From the NCBI RefSeq assembly GCF_014205015.1, contig NZ_JACHMO010000001.1, positions 3,100,001 through 3,164,000 on the forward strand: DNA of 64,000 nt, in the 5' to 3' direction. Source of the stretch: Saccharothrix ecbatanensis (GTDB lineage Bacteria; Actinomycetota; Actinomycetes; Mycobacteriales; Pseudonocardiaceae). Below the pieces are notes generated by a model, which was not told where the DNA came from, did no database searches, and saw only the letters and a list, made by a program, of their open reading frames with translations. The stretch's first letter is position 1. Every line of letters begins with the position of its first letter. The translations under genes and the position numbers were made by a program. Below are positions 25,839-35,220 of the stretch, piece after piece.

Positions 25839-26069
25839 TCACCGACGACGCACGAGCCGGCACTCTCCGTCTTCGTGGTGCCAGGTGTACGGGGGCCGGT
25901 CAATGAGGTGATCTCGCTGAGGTTGACCCGGCGCTGAAAGTGCGGTGGCTTTTCACGGGACTCGTTTGGACAGGTACCTCGGCGAGCGCCGGAACCCGGA
26001 GGAAGAGGGCCGGGGAGCCCTTGGTAGAACCAGATTTACGAAGATCAAGTCCGAACCAGAAGGCTCTCC

Positions 26070-26225
26070 GTGATCACCTATCGAGCCACACTCGACATGC
26101 CTCGCGAACTCGCCCAGTACCTGGGCCGCCTGCTCCGCACAGAACGCCGTGACCGCGGCACCCGGACTGGGACAGGGTGCTGACCTGCTACGGACAGGTG
26201 GTCCTGGCCCTGCGCTGGTTCCACG
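26070..26225 (+). pseudogene. N-terminal remnant of an IS transposase, frameshifted
   Basis: The frame starting at GTG 26070 reads VITYRATLDMPRELAQYLGR then LLRTERRDRGTR, which matches the N-terminus of common actinobacterial IS5-like/DDE transposases. It stops at 26181-26183; the sequence expected next (LTCYGQVVLALRWF) continues in another frame from ~26177. Homology ends near 26225, where a glycosidase tail begins. So this is a frameshifted stub of a mobile element; no terminal inverted repeats were found. Confidence 0.68.
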
Positions 26226-26426
26226 GGCCTCGACGGCCACCTCGTCGTCGAACCCGGCGCGATCGTCCTGGCGGCAGGGCGGTCGAGCGAGGACCTGCCT
26301 GTCACCACCGGGATACGGCTCACCGAGTCCGCCCGAAGGGTGCGCGGGCGCGAGCACGTCGACCACGAGATCGTCACGGCGACGGCCGGTCGTGATTCCC
26401 CTGGCACGCAGGCGCCTGCGTGCTAA
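26217..26426 (+). pseudogene. C-terminal remnant of a GH3 beta-glucosidase
   Basis: The frame ending at TAA 26424-26426 reads TGLDGHLVVEPGAIVLAAGR then SSEDLPVTTGIRL, which matches the fibronectin-III-like C-terminal domain of GH3 enzymes (FTGLDGxxVVEPG, VGxSSxDI). Only ~68 residues remain, with no start and no catalytic domain. It abuts the transposase stub, so a deletion or IS event probably joined them. Confidence 0.6.
26404..26423. terminator. Perfect 20-bp palindrome, likely terminator of the NRPS operon
   Basis: GCACGCAGGC and GCCTGCGTGC are perfect inverted arms with no spacer, starting about 10 nt past the stop of the last NRPS gene on the minus strand. It also overlaps the tail of the GH3 remnant. 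Well placed for an actinobacterial hairpin terminator without a T-run. Confidence 0.6.
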
Positions 26427-26433
26427 GGAGCGC

Positions 26434-28905
26434 CTACGGCTGCCGTTTCCTCCGCTCCGCCAGCGATCGCGCCGAGGTGCGCTCCAGCTCGGCCGCGTCG
26501 ACCTTGCCGTTGGTCGTCAACGGGACCCGGTCGAGGAAGGCCCAGAGCGCCGGGACGGCGTACCTCGGCAGGGATCGGGCGAGGTGCGCCCTCAGCGTGG
26601 GTTCCAGCCGCGGCTCGGGGTCGGCGACCACGCCGGCCAGAAGGCGCCGGGAGGACGCGTCGGCGCCCACCGCGACCACCACGGCGTCCCGCACCAGGGG
26701 GTGCTCCAGCAGCCGCGCCACGATCTCCTGGGTTTCGATGCGATGGCCGCGGACCTTGACCTGGTGATCGGTCCGGCCCATGAAGCGGACGAGGTCGCGG
26801 GCGTCGAGGCGCACCAGGTCGCCGGTGCGGTACATGCGCTCACCGGTGTCCGGGGCGGGGCGCCCGAACGCGGCCCGGGTCTGGTCCGGCATGCCCAGGT
26901 AGTCCAGGGCCAGACCCGCGCCGGTCACGTAGAGCTCGCCGATTGCCCCCGGTGGCACCTCGCCTCCCGCGCGGTCCAGGATCACGAGTCCGGTTCCGGC
27001 GATCGCCCGCCCGATGGGCAGGGGTGACTCCACCGCGGACGGATCGTCGAGGTGGTGCACCGTGCTGAACGTCGTGTTCTCGGTCGGCCCGTAACCGGAG
27101 GTGACGCGGATGCCCGGATAGCGCTCGAGCAGCCGCCGGACCTGCTCGGGCGGCACCACGTCGCCACCGGTCAGCACCTGTCTGACGCCGGCGAAGGCGT
27201 GTGGGGCGAGGTCGACCATCAGCCGGAACAGCCCGGCGGTGAGCCACAGCACGGTGACGCCGTGCTCCTGGATGAACTCCGCCAGTTCGCCGGACGACGG
27301 CAGCTCGTGCGGCAGCACGTCCACGGAACCCCCGTTGGCTAGGGGCGCGAACAGCTCGAGCGTCGAGGCGTCGAACGCCAGCGGGGCGAACCTGAGCATC
27401 CGCTCGCCGGGACCGCAGCGCACGTGGGCCGGGTCTCGCACGAGGCGGACCACCGCCCGGTGGGGTACCCGCACGGCCTTGGGGACGCCGGTGGAGCCGG
27501 AGGTGAACGTGATGTAGGCCGCCCGATCCGGGTCCACCGGTGGCAGCGGCGCCACCGCGCGGCCCTCGGCGCCCACTGGGCCCTCGGTATCGCCTGCGTC
27601 GAGCGGATCCGGCGCGATCACCGTGGCGCACGGGAACGGGCACAGCGGCCTGATCCGGTCCACCATGACCGGGTCACCACCGACGATCACGCCGGGATTC
27701 GCCGTGCTGAACATCCGTTGGAGGCGATCGTCGGGAGCCTCGGCGTCGAAGGCCACGTACGTGCCGCCGCAGCGCAGCACCGCCAGGACCGACACCAGTT
27801 CCCCGGCCGATCGGGCGTGGGCGATCAGGACGTTGACGCCAGGACCGACGCCGGCGTCCGCCAGAGCAGCCGCCAACCGCTCCACCGCAGACACCAGATC
27901 CGCGTAGCTCAGGGGCCGCGCCAGGTCCGGGCCGTTCACGGCCTCGGCACCGCGCCGTTCCCGCGCGACCGCCGCCACCATCCGCCAGATGTCGTCGGAC
28001 GAGTCGCACGACGGCCCGTTGCGGACGACGGCGAGCCGTGCGCGTTGCGCGGGTGAGATGGTCCGAACCGCCTCCAGCCGCTCGTCCAGCGAGTCGACGA
28101 GTTCGCCGAGCGTGGCGTCGAGCGAGTCCGCCAGGGCGGAGGCCTCCGACGGCAGGAGCACGGAGGTCGCGTAGTCCAGCGCCAGTTCTGGGCGGTGAGC
28201 CCACCGCCGCAGGACGAGCGAAGCGTCGAACGGAGATACCACGGCGCGGTCATCGTCGTGGACGACCAGCTCGACATCGCCAGCGGAGATCCGTGCGGGA
28301 CGGCCCTGCACGTCGACCACGAACTGGATCAGCGACGCCCGGCGGGGATCATCGGGAACGTCGAGCCGCGCCCGAAGCTCGTCCACCCCCACGTCACTGG
28401 CGTCCTCGGCTTCGGCAAGAGCCGACGAGATGCCATGCACGTACGCACGCACGGACTTCGCCGCCGTCAGCACGCACCGGACGGGGACCAGGCGCGGACC
28501 GGCAAGGGTGTGGCCGAGGAGGAGGTCCTCCACCCCGGCACGCCGGGCGAGCACCAGGCTCCACGCCGCGAACACGACCGTCGCGCGACTCACGGAACAC
28601 TCCGCCGCCAGCCGTGCGCAGGCCGACCCGGCACGGTCGGACAGGGCGAACGCCAGCCGCGCACCGGCGAGGTCCCGGGTCGCGGGACGGGGGAGGTCGG
28701 ACGGGAGTTCGAGCACCGTCGGAACGCCATCGAGCTGGGCGGCCCTGGCTGCCACGAGCGCCTCCGAGGGCTCCTGACCGACGGCGCCTGGCGCGCGGTC
28801 CGACACCAACTCACCCGCCGCATGCTCCGGCGCGCGCTCCGACACCAACTCGCCGGCCCGCGAGGACGCCTCCGGCAGCGTCGCCGACCTAGTCCTGTCG
28901 GTCAT
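26434..28905 (-). CDS. NRPS protein: partial condensation domain + adenylation domain, no carrier
   Basis: 823 residues. Residues ~80-290 resemble only the C-terminal half of a condensation domain (no HHxxxDG). A complete adenylation domain follows (~295-810): A3 YITFTSGSTGVPKAV (464-478), A5 GYGPTENTTFS, A7 MYRTGDLVR, A10 NGKVD. My reading of the specificity code is D-A-L-W-L-G-G-T-F-K, close to published valine codes. No peptidyl-carrier domain follows, so the aminoacyl-adenylate must be loaded in trans, most simply onto the T-C protein at 35.2 kb. The N-terminal tail has a duplicated GELVS(E/D)RAP. Last gene of the operon, ATGA overlap with the preceding gene. Confidence 0.85.
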   Translation of the reverse strand: MTDRTRSATLPEASSRAGELVSERAPEHAAGELVSDRAPGAVGQEPSEALVAARAAQLDGVPTVLELPSDLPRPATRDLAGARLAFALSDRAGSACARLAAECSVSRATVVFAAWSLVLARRAGVEDLLLGHTLAGPRLVPVRCVLTAAKSVRAYVHGISSALAEAEDASDVGVDELRARLDVPDDPRRASLIQFVVDVQGRPARISAGDVELVVHDDDRAVVSPFDASLVLRRWAHRPELALDYATSVLLPSEASALADSLDATLGELVDSLDERLEAVRTISPAQRARLAVVRNGPSCDSSDDIWRMVAAVARERRGAEAVNGPDLARPLSYADLVSAVERLAAALADAGVGPGVNVLIAHARSAGELVSVLAVLRCGGTYVAFDAEAPDDRLQRMFSTANPGVIVGGDPVMVDRIRPLCPFPCATVIAPDPLDAGDTEGPVGAEGRAVAPLPPVDPDRAAYITFTSGSTGVPKAVRVPHRAVVRLVRDPAHVRCGPGERMLRFAPLAFDASTLELFAPLANGGSVDVLPHELPSSGELAEFIQEHGVTVLWLTAGLFRLMVDLAPHAFAGVRQVLTGGDVVPPEQVRRLLERYPGIRVTSGYGPTENTTFSTVHHLDDPSAVESPLPIGRAIAGTGLVILDRAGGEVPPGAIGELYVTGAGLALDYLGMPDQTRAAFGRPAPDTGERMYRTGDLVRLDARDLVRFMGRTDHQVKVRGHRIETQEIVARLLEHPLVRDAVVVAVGADASSRRLLAGVVADPEPRLEPTLRAHLARSLPRYAVPALWAFLDRVPLTTNGKVDAAELERTSARSLAERRKRQP

Positions 28906-31900
28906 CGGGCCGCTCCCCCCGTCGATCCGGCCCCCGCCAGCAGGGCCGCGAGCCGTTGCGCGAGAACATCCACCTGCGGCGGAACCATCATCGTGTGGTG
29001 GTCGCCGGGCACTCGCTCCACACGAACCCCGGACCCGTAGATCTGCGCCCAGCCCAACGTCTCGCCGACGTCGTCCCGCACCGGTTCGTCCACCGCCAGG
29101 AAGAGCGTGACGGGGTAGTCCACCGACGGCGTGAGTGGCGGACGCGCGTCCCGGATGTACCTGCGCGCCGCGTTGACGTTCCCGCGGTACACCGTGAGCA
29201 TCTGCCGCAGCTCCGCGCGGCCCGCGTCGGCCGGCAGCAGGTCCTTGCTCCGCACCAACCGGACCAGGTAGTCCAGCCGCGCCTGGTCGTCCAGTGACTC
29301 GAGTTCGCTCGTGGGGATGTCCAGCTGGTAGTGCCAGGCGAAGTTCTGAACGAGCTCGATGTCGGTGACGTCGCCGTCGGACGACTCGGCCCCGGCAGAT
29401 CCGTCGAGCTGCGCTTCGACCGGCGCGTCGCTGTCGAACAGGACCAGCCGCGCCACCTCGTCCCCCGCGTCCACCATCTGCCGTGCGACCTCATGGGCGA
29501 TGATGCCGCCGAGGCACCACCCGCCCAACCAGTACGGTCCCTGTGCCTGGTGCGCCTTGATCTCCTCCACGTATCGGGCGGCCATCGCGGTCAGTTCGGC
29601 CGGGCTGCTCCCGCCGGGGTAGAGCCCCGGTGATTGCAGGCCGATGAACGGGCGCTCGTCTCCGGCGGCCCGCGCCAGCGGCAAGTAGCCCAGCACGCCG
29701 CCACCGCCCGCGTGGACGCAGAAGAACGGGTCCAGCGATCCGGAGGCCTGCAACGGCACGGCCGACCGGAACCGGTCCTCCCGCTCCTCGGTGCGCAGGA
29801 GCTGAGCCATCGCCTCGATGGAGCTCGCGTTGACCATGGCCGACACGGGCAGGCTGATTCCGGTCGCCTTCCGGATGTCCGCGATGAGGCGGATCGCCTT
29901 CAGCGAGTTCCCGCCGACCTCGAAGAAGTCTTCGGTGACGCCGACGGTCCTCCCGAGCGACCGCGTCCACAGGTGCGAGAGCAGCAGCTCGGTGGTGTCC
30001 CTGGGCGGAGTCTCACCCCGGTGACCGGTCTGCCGGACGTCGGCCGCGGCCTCGACCAGCGCCGCGCGATCCAACTTGCCGTTGGCGCTCAACGGAAACG
30101 CGTCGAGCGTGACGATGGCGGCCGGTCGCATGTAGTGCGGCAGGCGTGCCGCGGCGAACTGGTGCAGCTCGGTCTCGGGGAGATCGCCGGCGCCGACCAC
30201 GAACGCGACCAGCCTCTGCTGCCCGGCGTCGTCGGGATTCACCAGCGCGGCAGCGTCCTTCACGTCCGGGTGCGTCCGCAGGGTCGACTCGATCTCCCGC
30301 AGCTCGACCCGGTAGCCGGCGATCTTCACCTGGTCGTCGTCGCGTCCGAGGAACTCGAGGTCGCCGCTGGGCAGCATGCGCACCAGGTCGCCCGTCCGAT
30401 AGCGGCGGCCGTCCGGGCGGGGCGACAGCGGGTCCGGGATGAAGCGCTCGGCGGTGAGCTCCGGCAGGCCGAGATAGCCGTCCGCGACGCCCGGTCCACC
30501 GATCACCAGCTCGCCGGGCACCCAGCGCGGAACCTCGTGCAGCGCCTTGTCCACGACCTGGACCGTCGCCGCGCCCAACGGGCCGCCGATCGGCACCGAC
30601 TCCGACCTCGGGTCGAGGTCCCCCTGCCGCACCCGGTACGCGGTCGTGCCCACCGTCGCCTCGGTCGGGCCGTAGTGGTTGACGATCTCGCAGCCGTCGG
30701 CCAACTCGTCGAGCCGGGCGGCCAGGTCGCGGCGCAACAGCTCGCCACCGATGACGAGCGCCCGCGCCGGGATCAGGCCCGCGGGGTCCCCGGTCGTCTG
30801 GAGGAGCGCCGTCAGGTGGGACGGGGTGATCTTGACGACGTCGACCGCTTCGCGCTGGAGGTGGTCCGCGAGTTCGTCGCCGTTTCGGAGGACGTCGTCG
30901 TCCACGAGGTGGAGCGTCCCGCCGGTGCACAGCGCCGCGTACAGGACGGTGTACCCCAGGTCGGCGCTGAGGGTCGACACGTGGGCGTAGCCAAGACCGG
31001 GGACCAGGTCGAGGCGTTCGGTGATCGCGTCGACGTACGCGGCGATGTGCCGGTGCCCCACCAGCACGCCCTTCGGCCTGCCGGCCGTCCCCGACGTGTA
31101 CAGGACGTAGGCCAGGTCCGCAGCCACTGCCGGGACGTCCCGAACCTGCACGGGACCACCGTCGCGGCTCAGGTCGTCCACGACGATCGGGGCAGCGCGG
31201 AGGGACTCGGCCATGGGGGCATAGGCAGGCTCCGTGATGATGATCTGGGCACCGCTGTCCTCGACCATCAGGCGCAGGCGTTCCACCGGCAGTGTCGGAT
31301 CCAGCGGAACGTACGCCGCGCCGGACTCCAGCACCGCCAGCATCGCGGCCAGCGCACCCGCACCGCGTCCGAAGAGGACGCCGACGAGGCTGCCCGGCCC
31401 GGCTCCGCGCTCTCCGAGCCGGTCGGCGAGCGCCTGTGCGGTCGCGTGCAGCGCGCCGTAGCTGTGCCTGCCCCGGTTGTCGACCACCGCGATGGCCGAC
31501 GGTTCCGCGAGAGCGTGCCGGGCGAACCGCTCGTGGACAGGCACCGGTTCGCCGACAACGGGCGCGGTGCGGTGGCGATCGGCCGGCAGGAGCGGCACCT
31601 CGTCAACGGGAGTCTCGGGGGCGGACAGCCAGGTCTCCAGCACCGATCCGAGGGCGGCGGCGAGGTCGGCCACGTCGGCCCGGTCGAAGCTGTCCGTCCG
31701 GTACCTCAGCATCACCCGCACCGACGCGTCGTCCTGCTCGACCGCGAGTTCGATGTCGGTCTCCAGCACGGCGCCGATCCGGTCGAGCTCGAACTCGGCG
31801 CCTCCCGCACGGACGGCACGTGGCCGGACGCGATGGGTGAAGCCGATGGACGTCCGCGCCTGCTCGGCGGAGTCGTCGGTGAGCCACGCCTCGGGTGCAA

Positions 31901-32858
31901 TGGCGTAGTGGAGCACTTCGGCCGCTTCATCCTGTGCCATGACGTGACGGATCAGGGACCGCAGCGAGGCCGAGGGGTCGTCGTCGAGCCGGACCGGCAC
32001 GAGCTTGGCCAACGGACCGATCGCGTCCGCCAGGTCGGCCTCCTGCCTGCCCGATCGCGACGCCATCACCACCAGCGGCCGGCCGGGCGTGTACCGACCG
32101 AGCAGCGCGGCCCAGGACGCGAGCAGCACCTGGCGCACCGTGCCGCCGTCGCGCTCGGCCATCTCGCGCAGGCCGTCGGGCAGGGGCACCTCCACGGTGT
32201 CCTCGGCCGCGGCACGAGACGCCCGATCCGCACGGGAGTACTGGAACGGCAGCCGCGGCAGGTCGCCGCTGATCTCGGCGAGCGACTGCCAGTGCCGCCT
32301 CGATTCATCGTCCGCGTCGCTCACCTGCTGGTTGAACCATTCGGCCAGGTCGGCGTACTGGAGCGGCTCCTCGTCCGTGGACGCCTGCGCCGTGCCGCCG
32401 TACAGCCCGGCCAGGTTCTCCACCAGCAGCGCGACGCTCTCGGCATCGGCGTTCATGGCCGGCAGCCGCAGGAACAACGTGTGCAGCTGGTCGTCCCGTC
32501 GCGCGAGCCCGACGTGCAGCGGCGGACCGGCGGGATCCATCAGTTCCGCGGCGCGGGACCGCCAGCCGCTTTCGGTGATGTCGTCGACGGCGACCGGGGC
32601 GGCTGCGTTGATCCGCTGCAACGGCACGTCGAGCCCGGCGACGCGCAGGTAGTCGGTGCGCAGGATCTCGTAGCGCTCGACCAGGCCGTCCAGGGCCGCA
32701 CGCAGGCGGCCGACGTCGAGCGGGCCGCGGATCGTGATCTCACCGGAGATCGCGGGACAGCCCTCCCCCGCGCCGGTCGACACGTCCCGCGTGAGCCACG
32801 CGTACCGCTGCTGCGGCGACAAGGGGAACATCTCGGTGGTCACGTCCGTGCTGGTCAT
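28902..32858 (-). CDS. NRPS protein C*-A(Asp)-T-TE
   Basis: 1318 residues. C-like domain (~8-425) lacks the HHxxxDG motif; its place reads RLPAMNADAES (131-141), so it cannot condense by the usual mechanism. A domain (~435-935): A3 YVLYTSGTAGRPKG (584-597), code D-L-T-K-V-G-H-V-G-K, one residue from the classic Asp code. T domain with Ser in VGGNSLKAI (981-989). Thioesterase (~1043-1310) has GWCLGG (1113-1118), i.e. Cys1115 where Ser is usual, with His in PGDHHTMM. Cys thioesterases have been described for strained-ring release (obafluorin, sulfazecin). ATGA/overlap coupling to both neighbours. Likely the terminating module. Confidence 0.92.
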   Translation of the reverse strand: MTSTDVTTEMFPLSPQQRYAWLTRDVSTGAGEGCPAISGEITIRGPLDVGRLRAALDGLVERYEILRTDYLRVAGLDVPLQRINAAAPVAVDDITESGWRSRAAELMDPAGPPLHVGLARRDDQLHTLFLRLPAMNADAESVALLVENLAGLYGGTAQASTDEEPLQYADLAEWFNQQVSDADDESRRHWQSLAEISGDLPRLPFQYSRADRASRAAAEDTVEVPLPDGLREMAERDGGTVRQVLLASWAALLGRYTPGRPLVVMASRSGRQEADLADAIGPLAKLVPVRLDDDPSASLRSLIRHVMAQDEAAEVLHYAIAPEAWLTDDSAEQARTSIGFTHRVRPRAVRAGGAEFELDRIGAVLETDIELAVEQDDASVRVMLRYRTDSFDRADVADLAAALGSVLETWLSAPETPVDEVPLLPADRHRTAPVVGEPVPVHERFARHALAEPSAIAVVDNRGRHSYGALHATAQALADRLGERGAGPGSLVGVLFGRGAGALAAMLAVLESGAAYVPLDPTLPVERLRLMVEDSGAQIIITEPAYAPMAESLRAAPIVVDDLSRDGGPVQVRDVPAVAADLAYVLYTSGTAGRPKGVLVGHRHIAAYVDAITERLDLVPGLGYAHVSTLSADLGYTVLYAALCTGGTLHLVDDDVLRNGDELADHLQREAVDVVKITPSHLTALLQTTGDPAGLIPARALVIGGELLRRDLAARLDELADGCEIVNHYGPTEATVGTTAYRVRQGDLDPRSESVPIGGPLGAATVQVVDKALHEVPRWVPGELVIGGPGVADGYLGLPELTAERFIPDPLSPRPDGRRYRTGDLVRMLPSGDLEFLGRDDDQVKIAGYRVELREIESTLRTHPDVKDAAALVNPDDAGQQRLVAFVVGAGDLPETELHQFAAARLPHYMRPAAIVTLDAFPLSANGKLDRAALVEAAADVRQTGHRGETPPRDTTELLLSHLWTRSLGRTVGVTEDFFEVGGNSLKAIRLIADIRKATGISLPVSAMVNASSIEAMAQLLRTEEREDRFRSAVPLQASGSLDPFFCVHAGGGGVLGYLPLARAAGDERPFIGLQSPGLYPGGSSPAELTAMAARYVEEIKAHQAQGPYWLGGWCLGGIIAHEVARQMVDAGDEVARLVLFDSDAPVEAQLDGSAGAESSDGDVTDIELVQNFAWHYQLDIPTSELESLDDQARLDYLVRLVRSKDLLPADAGRAELRQMLTVYRGNVNAARRYIRDARPPLTPSVDYPVTLFLAVDEPVRDDVGETLGWAQIYGSGVRVERVPGDHHTMMVPPQVDVLAQRLAALLAGAGSTGGAAR

Positions 32859-33904
32859 CGAGCCCTCTCGAGGTCACTCCAAGCGCCGGACATGGCGACG
32901 AGCACTTTCCGGGGGCCCTGGTACGGGTTCCGCCCATGGCTCATCAGGATGTTGTCCACCAGCATCACGTCACCGGTCTGCCAGGGGGTCGCGACGGTCT
33001 CCGCCTCGAACGCGGCGCGGATCTCGGTGAACGCCTCGTCCTCGATCACACTCCCGTCCCCGTACAGGGCGTTGCGCGGAAGCTGCTCGGGTCCGAAGGA
33101 CGCCAGCAGCTCCTCACGAACGGCGGCGGGCAGGCTGGACGTGTGGAAGAGGTGGGCCTGGTTGAACCACGCCACCTCGTGGGTGCGAGGGTGTTCCGCG
33201 ACCACCTGGCAGATCTGCCTGGTGCGGAGGCCGCCGTCCGGGAGCCACTCCAGGTCGATCCCGTTGGCCGCGCAGAACCGCTCCACGGTCTCGCGGTCGT
33301 CGGTCTCGAACACCTGCTGCCAGGGCAGGTCGACACCGCCGCCGTAGTTGCGCACGTACATGATCCCGTCGCGCTCGAACCGCGCACGGACCGAGGACGG
33401 GATGCGCTCCAGCACACGCCTGCTGTCCGCGAGCGGTGTCTCCCCGCCGCTGACCGCGTTGAGCTGGCAGAAGAACCACAGCCGCAGCGGCCAGTTCCGC
33501 GCGTAGGCCATCTCGTTGTGCTGGGGGATCGTCGCCTCCGGCGGGTATTCGCTGGAGGTGTACACGCCCTTCGATTCCTTGGTGCGCGGAGTGGAGCCGT
33601 ACAGGTAGTCGAGCAGCGGCACGTCACCACCGTCACCGGCCACGTCGGCGAGGTCGGCCGCCGTGACGACCTGGAACTTCCGGAAGATCACCGCGCCGGC
33701 GTCGTACAGGTGGCGGTCGACGGTTTCCTGGCTCTCCCGCAGCCATGCGGCCAGGTCGAGGCCCGCCGCCCGCGCTTCGACGACGACGGGCGCACCGGGC
33801 CGGTCGGCGCGCGCGATGTGCACGAGACCGTCGATGCCGGGTTCGACGCTCCGGCGGCGGACGGACCGCACCGAGCGCCCCTGCGCTGCGGTCGTATCTC
33901 CCAT
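32855..33904 (-). CDS. SyrP-like Fe(II)/2-oxoglutarate oxygenase (probable aspartyl beta-hydroxylase)
   Basis: 349 residues, TauD/TfdA fold. Iron ligands: HNE at 129-131 (QHNEMAYARNWP) and distal His323 in MSHGRNPYQGPRK; the Arg after it is the 2-oxoglutarate anchor. SyrP-type enzymes have this HNE form and hydroxylate carrier-bound Asp in syringomycin-like pathways. It sits directly before the Asp-specific module gene and overlaps it by 4 nt, so beta-hydroxy-Asp formation on that carrier is the simplest reading. Strong Shine-Dalgarno GAAGGAG before the ATG. Confidence 0.85.
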   Translation of the reverse strand: MGDTTAAQGRSVRSVRRRSVEPGIDGLVHIARADRPGAPVVVEARAAGLDLAAWLRESQETVDRHLYDAGAVIFRKFQVVTAADLADVAGDGGDVPLLDYLYGSTPRTKESKGVYTSSEYPPEATIPQHNEMAYARNWPLRLWFFCQLNAVSGGETPLADSRRVLERIPSSVRARFERDGIMYVRNYGGGVDLPWQQVFETDDRETVERFCAANGIDLEWLPDGGLRTRQICQVVAEHPRTHEVAWFNQAHLFHTSSLPAAVREELLASFGPEQLPRNALYGDGSVIEDEAFTEIRAAFEAETVATPWQTGDVMLVDNILMSHGRNPYQGPRKVLVAMSGAWSDLERAR

Positions 33905-33942
33905 TTCGTCTCCTTCGACGTTCGTGTGCCGTGCACTCTGGC

Positions 33943-35220
33943 TCAGGGCTGGTCCTGGTTCTCGGTGATGCGCAGGCCGCGGATCGGGGACAGCACCAGC
34001 AGGACGGTCGGGATCAGCAGGGCGGCGCCGGTGAGGAGCACGACCGCCCGCGAACTCGTGGCCTCGGCGACGACTCCGCCGATCAGCGATCCCAGCGGGA
34101 TGCTGCCCCAGATGAGGAAGCGCATCGTGGCGTTCGTGCGGCCGAGGAGCGGGGCGGGGGTGACCGCCTGCCGGATGGTCACGGCCGCGACGTTGAAGAT
34201 CGGGATGCCGCACACGAACAGGAAGTAGCCGCTTCCCGCCAGCACGAGACCGAACCCCATCCCGGCGGGCGCGAGTCCCACCAGGAGGACGCCCGCCGCC
34301 ATCGTGACGCTGCCGGAGAGGAAGCCGGTGCCGATGCCGAGGCGGTTCGAGATCCACCCGGCGGCGAGCGCTCCCAGCACGCCGCCGACACCGCCGAGGC
34401 TCAGGAGCACCCCGACGAACACGGCGCCCAACTGGAGATCGTCGATGATGAAGAGGAACTGGATCGCCAGGAACGCGTAGGCGAACAGGTTGGTGAGGCC
34501 GGCCACGACCGCGTTCCACCGCAGCACGTCGGTCCGCCAGACGAAAGCGATGCCTTCCTTGATGTCCTGCCAGGCGGACTGCTTGCCGCTCTCGGCTTTC
34601 TCCTTCGGGTCCTCGTCCTTGGGCAGCGCCGACAGCATGGCTCCGGACACGAGGAACGACACGGCGTCCACGACCAGGGCGAAGGGCGCCGTGATGAACT
34701 GGACCAGCGCCCCGCCCAGACCGGGCCCCACGACCTCGCTCGCGGAACGAGCGGCCTCTAGCTTCGCGTTGGCCCCGGCCAGGAAATCCTTGGGAACCAG
34801 CGAAGGCATGATCGACAACGCGGCCACGTCGGACAGGACGGTGAGCGTGCCGAGCAGGAACGCCACCACGTACAGCTGCGTCACCGTCATCCAGCCCATG
34901 GCCGCGGCGACGGGAATGGTCAGCACGAGCGGCGCGCGCAGGATCGAGGCGTAGATCAGCAGCCGCCGGCGGGAGAAGCGGTCGACGAGCACGCCGGCCA
35001 TGAGCGCGAAGATCAGGAACGGCACCCGCTCGGCCGCGACGAGAAGCCCCAGCTCCACGGGTGAGGCGTCCAGCTCGAGCACCGCGATGAGCGGGATGGC
35101 GACCACGCTGACCTGGAAGCCGAGCTGCGCCACAGTCTGCGACCCGAGATAGGTGACGTAGCCGCGGCGCTTCCAGAGCGAAGGTTTCGACGCCGCCTTG
35201 GCCGTGGTGTCCTCCGTCAT
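33943..35220 (-). CDS. MFS exporter of the NRPS operon
   Basis: About 425 residues, 12 predicted membrane segments, with loop GVLVDRFSRRRLL after TM2 (MFS_3 type). A charged cytoplasmic loop (KDEDPKEKAESGKQ, ~210) marks the centre. ATG overlaps the T-C gene stop by 4 nt. Presumed exporter of the peptide product. It shares family and build with the exporter in the phosphonate operon, consistent with two linked pathways or two steps of one. Confidence 0.84.
   Translation of the reverse strand: MTEDTTAKAASKPSLWKRRGYVTYLGSQTVAQLGFQVSVVAIPLIAVLELDASPVELGLLVAAERVPFLIFALMAGVLVDRFSRRRLLIYASILRAPLVLTIPVAAAMGWMTVTQLYVVAFLLGTLTVLSDVAALSIMPSLVPKDFLAGANAKLEAARSASEVVGPGLGGALVQFITAPFALVVDAVSFLVSGAMLSALPKDEDPKEKAESGKQSAWQDIKEGIAFVWRTDVLRWNAVVAGLTNLFAYAFLAIQFLFIIDDLQLGAVFVGVLLSLGGVGGVLGALAAGWISNRLGIGTGFLSGSVTMAAGVLLVGLAPAGMGFGLVLAGSGYFLFVCGIPIFNVAAVTIRQAVTPAPLLGRTNATMRFLIWGSIPLGSLIGGVVAEATSSRAVVLLTGAALLIPTVLLVLSPIRGLRITENQDQP

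Noticed and set aside
29634..33347. 1237-codon plus-strand open frame opposite the NRPS gene
   Set aside because: It is an antisense shadow of GC-rich coding DNA: Arg/His/Val/Gly-rich, no domain, while the minus strand has intact NRPS motifs throughout.
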